DNA of 64,000 nucleotides from UBA1447 sp964627535 (GTDB lineage: Bacteria > Bacillota > Clostridia > Oscillospirales > Acutalibacteraceae), in the NCBI GenBank assembly GCA_964627535.1, contig CAZVJW010000013.1:15002-79001 (forward strand), in the 5' to 3' direction. The notes under the pieces were generated by a model. It worked only from the letters and a program-made list of their open reading frames with translations. It was not told the DNA's origin and searched no databases. The number at the start of each line of letters is the position of its first letter. The first letter of the stretch is position 1. Of this stretch, positions 41,239 through 50,074 are shown piece by piece. Position numbers and translations under genes: made by a program.

Positions 41239-44200
41239 CTAAAACATTTCCATCGTAAAATCGAGTGTGTACCGCCCGCCCTTGAGGCGCTCGGATGAAT
41301 TCAGATTAGTGCTCCATGCTATATCACCGCCAATGGGGCTGTGAGCCGCGTCAATATGCAGATAGGCTTCCTCGCGCCGCAGCAGTTCATGCTCATGGCG
41401 GGCTGCCTGATAGTCAACAACAGTGTTATGATGAATATCAAAGTGAAACGGCTTTCCGGATGAGACGCGCAGCGCCTTTCCCTCTTTGTTTATCAGCCTG
41501 ACATATCTTGTTCTTTCATGTCCGCCGTTTTCCGAAGGCGGAATAAAAGCAAAATGCTGATTTTCAACAGTTGAACTGTAAACGCCCAGCGGAGCGCTCA
41601 GGAACCTGTCCGGATAGCTTTCGTTGCTGCCGCAGCCAAAGTATTCCAGCTTTTCAAAGCCCCGAGGAATAATAAGTTCCACACCAATCCTTGGCAATGC
41701 TCCGATAGATTCGTCAATATCAATGATAAAGCTGATATCAATCTTTTCGTCACTATGAATCACATAACAGATTTTCCCCGAAAGGTTATCATCACTGTGA
41801 TATTTAAACGGGAATTCCAGGCGCACCGAGCAATCGCTTTTGAATATTTCCGCCTTCCCCGCTTTATATTGAAGACCACGCACCTTCACAAACTCACCGA
41901 ACCAACCCCATCCGGGGGCGGCATCCAGACCGCTGAACGGGCGGTCGAGGCAGGGGGATGCTCCGCCGTAAAGGTAAGAAATATTGTTTTTTTCAAGTGC
42001 AACAATGGTTCCCTTCAGGGTGTCGAAAGTCATTCTACATTTTTCGTTATAAACGATAATCGAATTATCATCTGTCTGCACAAACGGCGCGTCATTAGCG
42101 GATGTAACTTCCTCGGATACAGCACCGCCGGATGGCAGCCAAAATTGGAATTCCGCTATCCCCTCACCTTTATTGGCAAAAAAGGTGCCTTGCTTTCGGA
42201 TGTTGCCTACATCAACAGCGTATTCGCATCCTTCTTTGAATTCATACTCAAATTCGACATTGAATTCAGCGTTTTGCATCGGATGCAAATCGGGGGTTTC
42301 CAAAACTTTATCCAAAATGATAATACCGTTTTCTTTAAGTTTTGCTGTCAGTTCAATCTCGCCGCACATATTTTCAACGCAAAGGTTTCGAATGAGGAAA
42401 CTGTATGGTTTTTTACTCCATTCCGATGGCGTCGAACCGTCTGCGCGTTCGATTTGTACCGGCGAGTACGCAATACGTAATTCATGCGCAACGGGCTTCC
42501 AAGTCAGGTCCGGCAGAACTACGCCGTTGTTTGTCATAAAAAGCGGCACCTCGGAATCGGTATAGCTTTCATTGAAGTCTCCGCCATAGGCAAAATACTC
42601 CTCGCCGGCCGCGGTTTTGTTCAGCAGGCATTTATCCTGCCAGTCCCAAACATAACCGCCCTGAAAACGGGGATAATCCTTCGTAAACTGTATAAATTTT
42701 GAAAGCCCGCCGCCCGAATTGCATATCTGATAAAGAAATTCCACTAAAATGACAGGCCTGCTGTCTTCGGGGTCGCAGAGCATTTTTAAAATATTATCCG
42801 TAGTTGCATACATATTCCCCCGAATATCCGAAATGTTTTTACCGGGGCTGCCCGCCTCATACTGGCAAAGTCTTGTTTTGTCATATTCCTTGATAAAGCC
42901 GTACATCGCAGCATGATTAGCGCCGGTTCCGCTTTCATTGCCCAGCGACCAGGAATATATGGATGGATGATTTTTATAATTCTGCACCATACGAACCGCG
43001 CGCTCCAAGAAGTTGGTTGCATACGAGGGGTTGTGGGTTAACGCGCCGGAAACCCCGTGCGTTTCGACATTGCATTCACACACCAACAGAATCCCGTACT
43101 CATCGCACAAATCGTACCATTCCGGCATATCGGGATAATGGCAGGTGCGCACAGAGTTGATGTTCATGCGCTTCATCTGTCTGATTTCTTCTGTCATATG
43201 CTCGACCGAAAGCGTTCTGCCTGTGCGATAAGTATGCTCATGGCGGTTAACACCGCGTATAATCAGCCGCCTGCCATTAAGCAGGACGATTCCATTTTTA
43301 ACTTCAACCTTTTTAAAACCTATTTTAACCGCTTCAATATCAACAACCTGCCCGTGAGGCGCGAGGAGTTCCACAACAAGTGTGTACATTTTCGGCGTTT
43401 CCGGCGTCCATTTTATAATATTATTCACATTGAAACATATGCGCGCGGTGTTGGCAGTCGGAACCCTGTCGGTCCGGTATTCTGCGGAAGCAATGATTTC
43501 TCCGGTGCCTTCGCAGAGTTTATGATTCATATCGTAAATCGAAGCCCGAACCGAATAATCCGCAAAAAACGGCTTGCGGGAAACAGTTACATCACAGATA
43601 ACGCTGCCGTTATCTCTGTAAAGGTCAACATCAACATCCGCCTTAATATCCTCAATAGCGGTTTCGGGCTTAGCAATCAAATACACGCTTCTGTAAATAC
43701 CCGAAAGATGCCAGTAATCCTGGTCTTCAAAATAGGTGCTGTCGGCAAACCGCATCACCTGCAAAGCCATCAGATTTTCGCCGGATTTCAAAAAATCCGT
43801 AACATCGAATTCACCGGGGAGCTTGCTGTCCTGCGCATAGCCGACAGGCTCGCCGTTAATCCACAAATAATAAGCGGCTTCAACGCCTTCAAAACGCAAT
43901 ATTTTTCTGCGGCCTTCAAAATGCCCGGGAACAACAAAGCTGCGAAGGTAGCAGCCTGTCGGATTTTCCTTGGGGACAAAAGGCGGATTCGGAACATCCC
44001 GTTCATTCGTTTTCGGCGTAATGGTATAGCGATGGTCTTTATCATCCGCCCACGGATAGATATAATTTGTATAAATAGGGCTTGAAAATCCCTGAAGTTC
44101 CCAGTTACCCGGAACTGTTATTGCCGAAAATTCTCCCTTATAACCGGGCCTGAAAAAATCATCAACCAAATCGGGATTTTTATAAAGCTTAAATTGATAT

Positions 44201-44367
44201 TCCCCGTTTAAACAAATGATGTTGGAGGAAGTGTTGGGTTTGCACGCTATCGCAGCTTCAAGCGTTTCATAAGCGCCGAAACGTGTATGGGCCGGCAACC
44301 GGTTGATTGAGGTCACGGAAATGTTCTCCCAATCCGGACTGGTGTGAAATTCTTTACGAACATTCAT
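41239..44367 (-). CDS. lacZ: GH2 beta-galactosidase
   Basis: Large cytoplasmic beta-galactosidase (1042 residues, five-domain LacZ type). The sugar-binding domain has WELQGFSSPIYTNYIYPW, and DSTYFEDQDYWHLSGIYRSVYL is the immunoglobulin-like boundary. GVNRHEHTYRTGRTLS and SVRTCHYPDMPEWYDLCDEYG lead to the TIM barrel, where the acid/base is Glu478 in WSLGNESG and the nucleophile is Glu543 in VILVEFLYQICNSGGG. The C-terminal Bgal-small domain runs from about 750 to the end. The stretch after the nucleophile differs from the usual CEYAHAMGNS: the His two after the Ala is Tyr here. GGAGA precedes the ATG. It heads a two-gene operon with the Nim-like flavoprotein. Confidence 0.94.
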   Translation of the reverse strand: MNVRKEFHTSPDWENISVTSINRLPAHTRFGAYETLEAAIACKPNTSSNIICLNGEYQFKLYKNPDLVDDFFRPGYKGEFSAITVPGNWELQGFSSPIYTNYIYPWADDKDHRYTITPKTNERDVPNPPFVPKENPTGCYLRSFVVPGHFEGRRKILRFEGVEAAYYLWINGEPVGYAQDSKLPGEFDVTDFLKSGENLMALQVMRFADSTYFEDQDYWHLSGIYRSVYLIAKPETAIEDIKADVDVDLYRDNGSVICDVTVSRKPFFADYSVRASIYDMNHKLCEGTGEIIASAEYRTDRVPTANTARICFNVNNIIKWTPETPKMYTLVVELLAPHGQVVDIEAVKIGFKKVEVKNGIVLLNGRRLIIRGVNRHEHTYRTGRTLSVEHMTEEIRQMKRMNINSVRTCHYPDMPEWYDLCDEYGILLVCECNVETHGVSGALTHNPSYATNFLERAVRMVQNYKNHPSIYSWSLGNESGTGANHAAMYGFIKEYDKTRLCQYEAGSPGKNISDIRGNMYATTDNILKMLCDPEDSRPVILVEFLYQICNSGGGLSKFIQFTKDYPRFQGGYVWDWQDKCLLNKTAAGEEYFAYGGDFNESYTDSEVPLFMTNNGVVLPDLTWKPVAHELRIAYSPVQIERADGSTPSEWSKKPYSFLIRNLCVENMCGEIELTAKLKENGIIILDKVLETPDLHPMQNAEFNVEFEYEFKEGCEYAVDVGNIRKQGTFFANKGEGIAEFQFWLPSGGAVSEEVTSANDAPFVQTDDNSIIVYNEKCRMTFDTLKGTIVALEKNNISYLYGGASPCLDRPFSGLDAAPGWGWFGEFVKVRGLQYKAGKAEIFKSDCSVRLEFPFKYHSDDNLSGKICYVIHSDEKIDISFIIDIDESIGALPRIGVELIIPRGFEKLEYFGCGSNESYPDRFLSAPLGVYSSTVENQHFAFIPPSENGGHERTRYVRLINKEGKALRVSSGKPFHFDIHHNTVVDYQAARHEHELLRREEAYLHIDAAHSPIGGDIAWSTNLNSSERLKGGRYTLDFTMEMF

Positions 44368-44423
44368 AAAATTCTCCTTATAATCAACAGGTTATAACCG
44401 TTAAACTTTATTAATTGACAGTT

Positions 44424-44524
44424 ATACTAATCCCGATTATAAACCTCTATGAAATCAAACAAAAACCTTTGATTTATACTATTCTCCATTTTAATGCAGA
44501 ATAGTATTATGGGTTTGTGTGCCG
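44424..44524 (+). repeat. TACTAATCCC element carrying a nested insert, right end missing
   Basis: The left end ATACTAATCCCGATTATAAA matches the other copies. The right terminus is absent; homology to the copy at 50074 fades near 44524, just before the stop codon of the metallophosphoesterase gene at 44545. Confidence 0.8.
44477..44506 (+). repeat. Nested 30-base palindromic insert flanked by TTA (copy 1)
   Basis: TACTATTCT ... AGAATAGTA (9-base inverted ends) with CCATTTTAATGC between, bounded by TTA on each side (44474-44476 and 44507-44509). The related element at 23887 lacks it. Confidence 0.75.
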
Positions 44525-44544
44525 GTCAAAATTACAGCAGCTTT

Positions 44545-45435
44545 TCATTTTGGTTCAACATCAATAACAACCAGCTCAGGCGGATTGAAAATACGCGGGA
44601 AAGCGTCATATTTCGCTCTTGCCGGAGAACTGCCGGAAAAAATTGTTTTTACAGCTTGCGGCAGTGTATCGTATTTTGTCAAACCTCTGCCGACTATTTG
44701 AACTGTATTGTTATATTTATACAAGCCGCCCGCATACTTTGGAAAAAAGCCTTGCCCAGGAGCAAACAGCCCGTTTAACAGAAACGGTATCCGCCATTGA
44801 CCGCCGTGCGCGTGCCCGGCGAGTATCAGATTAAAATCCGTCTTTTTATAGGTCTCAACCAATTCGGCACGGTGTGACAAAAGTATTGAAAAATCCTGTG
44901 TCACATTATTTGAAAATGCAGAAAGCTGATCCTCAAATGCCGTTTTTGCAATATCCGGGTCATCAACACCGCAAACATAAATCTTTTGTCCTTTGACTTC
45001 AATCTCTTGGCTATCACCTTCCAAAACTTCGACACCTGTACTGCGAATAACATTTTTTATCCCTTCCACATCTTTTGTCATATATTCATGGTTTCCGGTA
45101 ACATAAAAGCAAGGGCATATCGTTGATACTCCTTTAAGCAGCATGGTTGAGCCTTCATATGGCCTGTACTTGACATAAATGTCACCCGTCAGCATGATCA
45201 AATCCGGATTTTGCTTTTTTATTTCCTCCAGCGCTTCTCGCTGGTTTTCGCCGAATACATAGCCATGCAAATCGGTAATCAGCACAATTCGAAACGGATT
45301 TTCGATTTTTTCCGTCTGAATATAGTAATTCATTACTTGAATTCCGTTGGAAAGCGCGGCGGCCGATAAAAAAGCCATCGGCACGGTTAACACCGCGGCG
45401 GCAACAATGATTGACTTTTTTGTGTTCTTTTTCAT
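44545..45435 (-). CDS. Membrane-anchored metallophosphoesterase
   Basis: Calcineurin-like phosphoesterase of the YkuE-like group. The N-terminal hydrophobic segment (SIIVAAAVLTVPMAFLSAAALSNG, about 8-31) should anchor or export it. The five metal motifs are complete: VLITDLHG, LTGDIY, VTGNHEY, LSHRAE and AGHAHGGQW. Length 296 residues. A GAGGT site is next to the ATG. It diverges from the 701-residue unknown across about 170 bases. Related enzymes act on UDP-sugars or phospholipids at the cell surface; the substrate here is unknown. Confidence 0.9.
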   Translation of the reverse strand: MKKNTKKSIIVAAAVLTVPMAFLSAAALSNGIQVMNYYIQTEKIENPFRIVLITDLHGYVFGENQREALEEIKKQNPDLIMLTGDIYVKYRPYEGSTMLLKGVSTICPCFYVTGNHEYMTKDVEGIKNVIRSTGVEVLEGDSQEIEVKGQKIYVCGVDDPDIAKTAFEDQLSAFSNNVTQDFSILLSHRAELVETYKKTDFNLILAGHAHGGQWRIPFLLNGLFAPGQGFFPKYAGGLYKYNNTVQIVGRGLTKYDTLPQAVKTIFSGSSPARAKYDAFPRIFNPPELVVIDVEPK

Positions 45436-45609
45436 ATTACCTCTTTTTCACGATGAGACTTCGTTGTGTTGTTGGCGTTATTGTATCTTTTTCTCTTTTC
45501 AATGTCAATGCAAGCATAAAAAACCAGGCATTGAATTTCGGCTCAATCTTTGATATATTATCATATATTGAATTCCGCTTAACTTTTAAAATAACAGAAA
45601 GGTGTTTAT

Positions 45610-47715
45610 ATGATTTTTATTTATATTGCACTCGGAATTTTGGCAGCGGCGGCAATCTGGATTATAACAGATATTGTTATTGCACTTACAAAAAAACCGA
45701 TACCCGATTTGCCAAAGGTGCCGCATAATTCCTCCGGCCTTACCATGCTGTATCAGGTTTTACCAACACCGGAAAGCGTTCCCGAAAATATCGTTATTGA
45801 CGAAAATTTTATTGCCGAATGTATAAAGCCCACCGTTGATAATATAAACAGCCGTTACGACTGCGCGGATTTCGGACTTTTATTTTTGCTCCGATTTTAC
45901 AAGGATTACAAGGAAATACTTCCCGAAGGTATTAAAGAAACGATAAAGAAAACATTTTTGAATTTTAAATATTGGATGGACGAACCGGGTGAGGACAGCA
46001 TGTGCTATTGGTCCGAAAACCATCAGATGATGTTTGCGGTTTGCGAATATCTGGCAGGCATGGAATGGCAAAGTGAAATATTCGTAAACAGCGGGATGAC
46101 CGGCGAAGAGCATAGTAAGAAGGCGCTCAACCGCATCAATATTTGGCTTGAGCAAAGGTTCCTTTTCGGTTTTTCGGAATGGTACAGCAACAACTATTAC
46201 GCCGAAGACATTGCGCCGATGGCCAACTATATTCAATATTCGAATGACAAAGATTCGGTTGAAAGAATGAAGATTGTTTTCGATTTGCTTTGGTTCGATG
46301 TTGCAACGCACAGCGTCAATAACACCTTTGTGGCTTCCAGCAGCAGAATGTACGGCGGCAACAAATCATCGGATAAGGGCGGCAACAGCATCAAAGATGA
46401 AATGAAAATCATTTGGAAAAACGCAACTGCAGAATCATTGGCTGCCGAAGCCGGTGAGACAAATTTTAATTTCAGCAATGTTGAATTCAAACTGAAGCTA
46501 TGCGGGCAAATGTCCCGCAATTTTGCGGTGATGTACGAAGCAGGCTGCTACAAGGTGCCGGATATCATTCGAAAAATCGGTGAAGACAGTGAGCCGGCTG
46601 TTATAAAATCCTCTTCCGGATTATCGGTTGACGACATGGAGCAAGAAGGGCTTATCGGGCAGGACGCCGGACAAATTATGGCGCAATTAGGCGCCGAGAC
46701 CTTTACGAATCACAAGGTAATCGGAAACACTTTAAAATATATCGCAAAAAACAAAATGTTCCGCAACACCTTTGTGAACCCGTTTAAATACCTTGATATT
46801 AAATTGCTTAGGCTGCTGAAGGTGCCGAAGGCTTTAAGCAAAAACTTTACGCTGATGACAAACGGCATTCCGCTCTCCAGAGGCAATGTTTATTTTTACA
46901 GAACACCTTATTATTCGCTTTCCACCGCGGTCGCTCAAAATGTTGACTCCTGCGGAGCGCAGGGGCATATATGGACCGCAAACATCGCTCCCGATTTAAC
47001 GCTTTACACAACGCAGCCCGCCCGCGACGATAAAAACGATGCAAAACACAGCGAGTCACCGGGCTATTGGGTCGGCAACGGCAGGCAGCCGATGAGCGTG
47101 CAGGATGAAACCATTAATATAACCATTTACAAGATACCGAAAAAGAAACGTCTGCTCGAATTCAGGATTGCCGGTATTTCCCACGCATATGTACCCAAAA
47201 GCTTGTATGACCGCCTTGATATTTACGATAACTTGATGTTCGGACAAAGGGGTAATGTTCTTGTTGCGATGATTGCAAACGGGCCCCTTGAATACCGGCC
47301 ATATGAACAAAAAGGAGCCGAAGCACTGCGTTACATAAAACCTGCCGGCAGCGCCGAGGATGGCAAGGGTTGTGAATTTGACCTGGTTCGGCACGGCGGA
47401 GATTTTCACAGCTATATAACGGAACTTTCCGACACCGACAACGAAAGCTTTGAGAAGTTTAAAGAGCGGATAATAAAAAATGCCGCCACATTTACGGACG
47501 GTACAGTTGAATACAACTCGAGGGGCAAGACTTATTCCGTGGGTTACGACAAAACATTTTTAATAGACGGGCAAGCGCAGCCGCTTGAATACGAACGATT
47601 CAACAGCAAGTATTCGTTAACACAAAGAAAAGCCGATACAATAACAATCAGTTATGAAGGTGAGACACTACTGCTGAATTTTAAAAACAAGAAACGAGAG
47701 ATAATAAAAGATTAA
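45610..47715 (+). CDS. Membrane-anchored protein of unknown function, possible alpha-toroid enzyme
   Basis: I do not recognise the family. Residues 2-26 are one hydrophobic helix (IFIYIALGILAAAAIWIITDIVIAL), then a large domain of about 670 residues presumably outside the cell. The first half is helical with tryptophan-rich stretches MCYWSENHQMMFAVCEYLAG and FGFSEWYSNNYYAEDIAPM, reminiscent of the (alpha/alpha) toroids of polysaccharide lyases and related glycan enzymes. The second half is beta-rich (YYSLSTAVAQNVDSCGAQGHIW, FRIAGISHAYVPKS), as in lyase C-terminal sandwiches. AAAGGTG precedes the ATG and a terminator follows. Divergent neighbour is a metallophosphoesterase. A glycan-degrading role is a guess from fold appearance and neighbourhood. 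Confidence 0.8.
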   Translation: MIFIYIALGILAAAAIWIITDIVIALTKKPIPDLPKVPHNSSGLTMLYQVLPTPESVPENIVIDENFIAECIKPTVDNINSRYDCADFGLLFLLRFYKDYKEILPEGIKETIKKTFLNFKYWMDEPGEDSMCYWSENHQMMFAVCEYLAGMEWQSEIFVNSGMTGEEHSKKALNRINIWLEQRFLFGFSEWYSNNYYAEDIAPMANYIQYSNDKDSVERMKIVFDLLWFDVATHSVNNTFVASSSRMYGGNKSSDKGGNSIKDEMKIIWKNATAESLAAEAGETNFNFSNVEFKLKLCGQMSRNFAVMYEAGCYKVPDIIRKIGEDSEPAVIKSSSGLSVDDMEQEGLIGQDAGQIMAQLGAETFTNHKVIGNTLKYIAKNKMFRNTFVNPFKYLDIKLLRLLKVPKALSKNFTLMTNGIPLSRGNVYFYRTPYYSLSTAVAQNVDSCGAQGHIWTANIAPDLTLYTTQPARDDKNDAKHSESPGYWVGNGRQPMSVQDETINITIYKIPKKKRLLEFRIAGISHAYVPKSLYDRLDIYDNLMFGQRGNVLVAMIANGPLEYRPYEQKGAEALRYIKPAGSAEDGKGCEFDLVRHGGDFHSYITELSDTDNESFEKFKERIIKNAATFTDGTVEYNSRGKTYSVGYDKTFLIDGQAQPLEYERFNSKYSLTQRKADTITISYEGETLLLNFKNKKREIIKD

Positions 47716-47725
47716 TGGATAGAAC

Positions 47726-47753
47726 AAACGGGGCGACAGCCCCGTTTTGTTGT
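47726..47753 (+). terminator. Terminator after the 701-residue unknown gene
   Basis: Perfect 9-bp stem AAACGGGGC / GCCCCGTTT with a GACA loop, followed by TGTTGTT. Confidence 0.75.
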
Positions 47754-47856
47754 TAGTATATCTTTTAACTATTACCGGTTGATATGAAAATTTTGATATA
47801 TATGGTCAAGAATACGTATAAGTTTTATGGTATTCTGATGTTGTGAGGTGACACAA

Positions 47857-48780
47857 ATGGATAGCGACTTATTAGAGAAGGTATTAGATTACGTTGATGA
47901 TCATATTTTTGATAAAATCAGTTTATGTGATCTGTCGAAAATAGCCGGATACAGTCCCTTTTATTTTAGCAGGCTGTTTTCAGACGCGATGGGAATGCCT
48001 GTTACCGGATATATTCGTATCCGAAAATTACAGCATGCCATTGTTTCACTGCTTGAAGGGCATAAGATTCTTGATGTGGCGATGTTGTATGCATTTGACT
48101 CACATGAAGGATTCACACGATCATTTACGCAACTTTTTGGTTCAACGCCCCGCACAGTTCGGAAATTTCTCACTTCCTATACGGTGCCAAAATATGTTAT
48201 TCCAATAAATACGAACAGGAGCTCAGTTATGAAAAAAATAGACCAAGAGGACCTTCAAACCAATATGCATCAACTTGTTTTTGAAGTTTTGAATGAATCT
48301 CTGGAAGAAGCCGGAGCCGGTTTTTGCACTAAAATCGAGCTTTCTCTTTTGTCTGATGGCAGTGTAAAAATAAGTGATAACGGTAGAGGTATACCTTTAT
48401 CCAAAAATTTGCATGCAAGTAAAGCCGTATTGGATAAAATATTGGCCGGAAGTCCGATAACAAATGCGGAATACAGTCAAATGGGTGACCTTGTGCAGGC
48501 AGGTTTGCAAACTGTTAATTCTCTGTGCGAGACCTTGCATGTTACTGTCAACAGAGATGAAAGTAAATTTGAACAGGATTATGTTCGCGGGGTTGCCCAG
48601 CACGATCTTTATATAAGAGATTGCATTTGCACTTCAGGAACCGAGATTATTTTTAAACCTGACACGACAATATTTAAAGATACAATGTTTTCTCAAGAAA
48701 TTATTTGTGATTGGGTAAAAAAACAATCGAGGGATATTTTAAATCTTGATATCAGTGTACAGAGAATTAACGGGTATTGA
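47857..48780 (+). CDS. AraC-type HTH fused to a GyrB-like (GHKL) ATPase domain
   Basis: 307 residues in two parts. Residues 1-105 are an AraC-type double helix-turn-helix (ISLCDLSKIAGYSPFYFSRLF, then AFDSHEGFTRSFTQLFGSTPRTVRK). Residues 135-307 align with the N-terminal ATPase domain of DNA gyrase B: LVFEVLNESLEEAGAGFC (N-box), ISDNGRGIP (G1 box), SEFEQ-like FEQDYVRGVAQ, and SGTEIIFKPDTTIF. Glu143, Asp174 and Gly178 correspond to E. coli GyrB Glu42, Asp73 and Gly77 with the same spacing. Asn46, which binds magnesium, is replaced by Glu147, and the glycine-rich lid (GGLHGVG) reads GDLVQAG. So the pocket may bind nucleotide without normal hydrolysis. ATG 47857 is chosen for GAGGTG 6 bases before it. 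No transducer or Toprim part of gyrase follows. Confidence 0.85.
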   Translation: MDSDLLEKVLDYVDDHIFDKISLCDLSKIAGYSPFYFSRLFSDAMGMPVTGYIRIRKLQHAIVSLLEGHKILDVAMLYAFDSHEGFTRSFTQLFGSTPRTVRKFLTSYTVPKYVIPINTNRSSVMKKIDQEDLQTNMHQLVFEVLNESLEEAGAGFCTKIELSLLSDGSVKISDNGRGIPLSKNLHASKAVLDKILAGSPITNAEYSQMGDLVQAGLQTVNSLCETLHVTVNRDESKFEQDYVRGVAQHDLYIRDCICTSGTEIIFKPDTTIFKDTMFSQEIICDWVKKQSRDILNLDISVQRINGY

Positions 48781-48813
48781 TTCTTTTTCATTTGCGCCTT
48801 CAGAATGTTAAGA

Positions 48814-48842
48814 TTGCACAAATAATTGTCTTGTGATAAAAT
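48814..48842 (+). promoter_or_regulatory. Predicted sigma-A promoter of the secreted metallophosphoesterase gene
   Basis: TTGCAC (48814-48819) and TAAAAT (48837-48842) are separated by 17 bases, 29 bases before the ATG. Confidence 0.6.
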
Positions 48843-48871
48843 TAGTGCATAAAAATGAGAGAAGGTAAAAA

Positions 48872-50074
48872 ATGAAAAAGGTATTTTCGGTTTTCCTCAC
48901 AGTGGCGCTTCTACTCGGTTTATCCGTCACAATCAATGCCGAAAACCCCACGGAGCTCCGCTTCGGCGCGGACGGCAAATTTACGATTCTACAGATTACC
49001 GACCCCCAGGATGACCATCACCCGTGCGCTGATATGCTCAAACTCATATCGTTGTCGATTGAGCAAACCGACCCCGACCTGGTGGTGTTCAGCGGCGACC
49101 TCGTTGAGGATGAGCGTGTCGGCGACATAGGCACCGACGACGAGGACTTGCGCGAGGGCGTATGCGTTTATGATGCTCTCGGGAATGTTGACCATAACGG
49201 GACGCTTGCGAATGTCCGCACTGCCTGCAATTCTTTGTTCAACGAAATGGAGATAAAAGGTATTCCGTTCGCCGTTGCTCTGGGCAATAACGACTATCAA
49301 ACTGGACTGACATCGGACGATTGGCTCGATATCTTGGACGACTACCACATGAACCTCACCATCGACAAAAGTAATGACGTCGACGGCAGGTTGGATTTTA
49401 ACCTTGATATCCTTTCATCCACCGATGAGGATACGGCATTTGAGCTTTGGATGATGGACACTAAAGCGACAGCCGTCACAGACAGCCAGCTTGATTGGTT
49501 CAAGAATGCCGGCGCCTTACTTAAAAGCGAAAACGGCGGTGTTCCCGTACCGTCCATCGTATTCCAGCACATCCCCATTGACGATATCGGCAACTTGTTT
49601 GAACGCTGCTATCTTTGGGATGCGGGTGCGCTGCCAAGCGGTATCAATTTTTACAGACTCAACAAGAATATTTCGAACGGGTATTATACCTCCGTTTGGC
49701 AGCCGGGGAAAACAACCGATGAGTTCAGTGCGTGGAAAGACAACAGCGGCGTGCTCGCTGCCTTTTTCGGGCACCTTCACACCGAAGGCTATTCCGGCCA
49801 ATGGAACGGTATTGAGCTCGGTTTCACACATGGAAGCCAATTTGCAAAGACCGGTCCCTACGGTGTGCGTGTCATTACACTGCTGGAGAACAGCCCCGCC
49901 GATTATGAAAACGCGCAGTATGTTTATGAGGGCAGCGTCTCCGGTGGCAATGCGCACCTTGTCAAACAGGTCGACGAGCCATACCCTGTATATAACGGCT
50001 TTTTTGAAAGCTTTGAAGGATTTTTCATCAACACTTTTACGAACATATGGAAGATGATTGTCAATTTATTCTGA
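48872..50074 (+). CDS. Secreted metallophosphoesterase (Dcr2/PAP-like)
   Basis: Calcineurin-like phosphoesterase with a signal peptide (MKKVFSVFLTVALLLGLSVTINA). Motifs are LQITDPQDD, VFSGDLVED, ALGNNDYQ, VFQHIPIDD and FFGHLHTEGYSG. The usual GNHD reads GNND and the first motif has Gln where many members have His, so two canonical histidines are replaced while the later ones remain. Activity may be altered or the family may tolerate this. Length 400 residues. The C-terminus ends with an aromatic-rich FFESFEGFFINTFTNIWK segment. An interspersed repeat begins exactly at its stop codon (TGA 50072-50074). Confidence 0.87.
   Translation: MKKVFSVFLTVALLLGLSVTINAENPTELRFGADGKFTILQITDPQDDHHPCADMLKLISLSIEQTDPDLVVFSGDLVEDERVGDIGTDDEDLREGVCVYDALGNVDHNGTLANVRTACNSLFNEMEIKGIPFAVALGNNDYQTGLTSDDWLDILDDYHMNLTIDKSNDVDGRLDFNLDILSSTDEDTAFELWMMDTKATAVTDSQLDWFKNAGALLKSENGGVPVPSIVFQHIPIDDIGNLFERCYLWDAGALPSGINFYRLNKNISNGYYTSVWQPGKTTDEFSAWKDNSGVLAAFFGHLHTEGYSGQWNGIELGFTHGSQFAKTGPYGVRVITLLENSPADYENAQYVYEGSVSGGNAHLVKQVDEPYPVYNGFFESFEGFFINTFTNIWKMIVNLF

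Noticed and set aside
43057..44085. 342-codon open frame antisense to lacZ
   Set aside because: It mirrors the codon structure of lacZ, has no recognisable domain or ribosome-binding site, and lacZ motifs are clear on the other strand.
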